From contig JADJOB010000002.1 of assembly GCA_016714025.1 (NCBI GenBank), positions 2,264,001 through 2,328,000 of the forward strand: DNA of 64,000 nt. The letters are read 5' to 3'. This stretch comes from Saprospiraceae bacterium. GTDB taxonomy: Bacteria > Bacteroidota > Bacteroidia > Chitinophagales > Saprospiraceae. A program made the translations under genes and the position numbers. Below, piece by piece: positions 62,735-64,000 of the stretch. The notes under the pieces are model-generated. The model had not been told where the DNA came from. It was given only the letters and a program-made list of their open reading frames with translations, and did not search any database. Numbering within the stretch: the stretch's first letter is position 1; each line of letters opens with the position of its first letter.

Positions 62735-63406
62735 ATGAAATTTTTTATCGATACAGCCAATTTGGACCAAATTAAGGAGGCCAAGGACCTGGGCATCCTG
62801 GATGGGGTAACTACCAATCCCAGTTTGATGGCCAAAGAAGGAATTACCGGAAAAGAAAATATCTATCGGCATTACCACAAAATCTGTGAACTTGTAAAAG
62901 GCGACGTTAGTGCAGAAGTCATTTCGACGGACTATAAAGGCATGATGAAAGAAGCCAAAGAGTTGGCTGAAATTGCTGAAAATATTGTGGTGAAAGTTCC
63001 AATGATTAAAGATGGAATTAAGGCAATTGCTGAGTTAAAAAGTCTTGAAATTAAAACCAATTGCACCCTCGTTTTTAGTGCCGGTCAAGCTATCCTGGTC
63101 GCAAAAGCAGGTGCAACATATATTTCACCTTTTATTGGCCGGATCGATGATACAAGTTGGGATGGAATGCAATTGATCACTGATATTTTTGAAATTTACT
63201 CCCTGCAAGGATTTGAAACAGAAATTCTGGCCGCATCCATACGAAACGGATTGCACATTGTGGAGGCCGCTAAAGCAGGAGCAGATGTGGTGACTTGCCC
63301 TTTAGATGCAATTCTCTCATTGTTAAAGCATCCTTTAACCGATATCGGTTTGCAAAAGTTTTTAGACGACCACAATAAAGCCCAGGCCGCATTATTAAAG
63401 TCCTGA
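62735..63406 (+). CDS. tal: transaldolase (FSA/TalC type)
   Basis: This ~223-residue TIM-barrel enzyme starts MKFFIDTANLDQIKEAKDLG, has GVTTNPSL, the Schiff-base lysine in IVVKVPMIKDG and FIGRIDDTSWDG, all typical of the short transaldolase / fructose-6-phosphate aldolase group. It would interconvert sedoheptulose-7-P and erythrose-4-P or cleave fructose-6-P; the two activities cannot be separated by eye. ATG 62735 is chosen; the longer frame from 62693 runs through the SRP RNA. Confidence 0.95.
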   Translation: MKFFIDTANLDQIKEAKDLGILDGVTTNPSLMAKEGITGKENIYRHYHKICELVKGDVSAEVISTDYKGMMKEAKELAEIAENIVVKVPMIKDGIKAIAELKSLEIKTNCTLVFSAGQAILVAKAGATYISPFIGRIDDTSWDGMQLITDIFEIYSLQGFETEILAASIRNGLHIVEAAKAGADVVTCPLDAILSLLKHPLTDIGLQKFLDDHNKAQAALLKS

Positions 63407-64000
63407 TATTTTTTCTAAACATATTTCAATCATACGTTCAATCGTTTTTTCAGGATTCTTTGAGAACTGCCCTGTAATTCTATTTGCTAAAATTGCATTG
63501 ACAGACAGCGCCTGATAACCAAACATCTGACTTAAACCATAGATTCCGGAAGTTTCCATTTCCAGATTTGATATTTTTCCAATTCCTTTCAAATCAAGGG
63601 CTTCCAACTCTTGTAACAAATTGGATTGTTTTATCCGGTTAAATCTTCCTTGGGGGCCATAGAAACCCACAGCAGTCAATGTGTTCCCAACAATCAAATC
63701 TGAATGTAGAAACGCGTTTAATAATGATGGATCCGCCCGATACAAAAAATAGCGAATTCCATTTGGCATCTGTGAATAGGGAATCGTATGCGGTTGGTAA
63801 TAATCAGCCAAATTATCTGTTCCAATACTCCAATCCGTAATCAAAATGCTATCCAATGGAATGTCCTTTTGAATAGCCCCTGAGGTTCCCAATCGAATCC
63901 ATTTAATCTTAATGAGTTCATCATTTGGTTTTCCAGTTTTTAAATCAATATTAAACAAAGCATCCACTTCATTCATTACAATATCTATATTGTCAGTACC
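63395..64000 (-). CDS. nucleoside phosphorylase (5' truncated by window end)
   Basis: The frame is open past the ATG at 63976 to the window edge, encoding GTDNIDIVMNEVDALFNIDL upstream, so the start lies outside. Visible motifs of the uridine/purine phosphorylase family are IRLGTSGAIQKDIPLDS, NLEMETSGIYGLSQMFGYQALSVNAILANR with the substrate-binding EMET and the C-terminal helix. The base specificity is not readable. Its 3' end overlaps tal by 12 bases, convergently. Confidence 0.85.
   Translation of the reverse strand, partial: GTDNIDIVMNEVDALFNIDLKTGKPNDELIKIKWIRLGTSGAIQKDIPLDSILITDWSIGTDNLADYYQPHTIPYSQMPNGIRYFLYRADPSLLNAFLHSDLIVGNTLTAVGFYGPQGRFNRIKQSNLLQELEALDLKGIGKISNLEMETSGIYGLSQMFGYQALSVNAILANRITGQFSKNPEKTIERMIEICLEKISGL

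Noticed and set aside
62603..62878. Two overlapping minus-strand open frames (91 and 75 codons)
   Set aside because: They are antisense to the SRP RNA and the start of transaldolase, and lack a promoter and recognisable protein features.
1..64000. tRNA genes, CRISPR arrays, IS elements, integrases and phage genes
   Set aside because: I looked for T-loop-like motifs, regularly spaced repeats and transposase/integrase motifs while reading and found none; small cases could be missed without a covariance search.

Overview
The window is AT-rich bacterial chromosome from a member of the Bacteroidota, most likely a Saprospiraceae-like lineage. The phylum call rests on several independent signs: two proteins with type IX secretion (T9SS) C-terminal sorting domains, a SusC-type TonB-dependent receptor next to a DUF5689 lipoprotein, a DAHP synthase fused to chorismate mutase, a long NusB, the futalosine-pathway enzyme MqnD, weak Shine-Dalgarno signals, and repeated TAnnTTTG (Bacteroidota -7) promoter elements close to start codons. 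The family-level guess is inference. Gene density is high. No tRNA, rRNA, insertion sequence, prophage, integron or CRISPR array was seen; this reads as core chromosome rather than an island.

Layout. 1-7.4 kb: a 5'-truncated Cys-rich T9SS protein, a lipoprotein dipeptidyl peptidase III, acetoacetyl-CoA synthetase and a second T9SS cargo protein. 7.5-11 kb (minus): rocD, then an EamA transporter, an IMPACT/YigZ protein and coaE. 11-20.5 kb (plus): a BT_3928/DoxX-MauE membrane protein, nusB, guaA, a periplasmic-binding-fold lipoprotein, a DUF6794-like protein and topA. 20.5-29.3 kb: a beta-barrel protein, rimO, msrB, an FMN-dependent hydroxy-acid dehydrogenase, tyrS, a LolC/FtsX permease, corA and a deoxynucleoside kinase. 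29.4-38.5 kb: a LolD-type ATPase, cob(I)alamin adenosyltransferase, an MBL hydrolase, ribH, a TPR protein, pdhA, an S9 peptidase, recF with a DUF721/DciA-like protein, and a DUF2911 protein. 38.6-43 kb (minus): PIG-L deacetylase, a 34-residue membrane peptide and a sodium:solute symporter in a tight operon. 43-50.8 kb: DAHP synthase/chorismate mutase, a JmjC-like cupin, purM, purB, a TIGR02206 membrane protein, miaE with a 41-residue membrane peptide, and a Pif1-like helicase. 50.8-57.5 kb: a secreted endonuclease/exonuclease/phosphatase divergent from a TonB receptor, a triple-repeat DUF5689 lipoprotein and a tRNA methyltransferase. 57.5-64 kb: MATE transporter, small HTH-like protein, alanine dehydrogenase, a 570-bp gap with two matching hairpin/box elements, mqnD, an RluA-family pseudouridine synthase, the SRP RNA (ffs), transaldolase and a truncated nucleoside phosphorylase.

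Most of the window is housekeeping: nucleotide synthesis (guaA, purM, purB), translation and RNA modification (tyrS, rimO, miaE, trmN-like, rluA-like, ffs), DNA topology and repair (topA, recF, Pif1), cofactors (coaE, ribH, mqnD, PduO) and amino-acid or ketone-body metabolism (rocD, ald, acetoacetyl-CoA synthetase, pdhA).

The parts least explained by standard annotation are the 49.5-57.5 kb nuclease/helicase/TonB/DUF5689 cluster, the paired hairpin elements at 60.5-60.9 kb, an apparent CTG start for the YigZ gene directly in frame behind the EamA stop codon, a TyrRS whose HIGH motif reads GLGN, and several unannotated small membrane proteins. All promoter, terminator and family calls were made by reading, without any database search.
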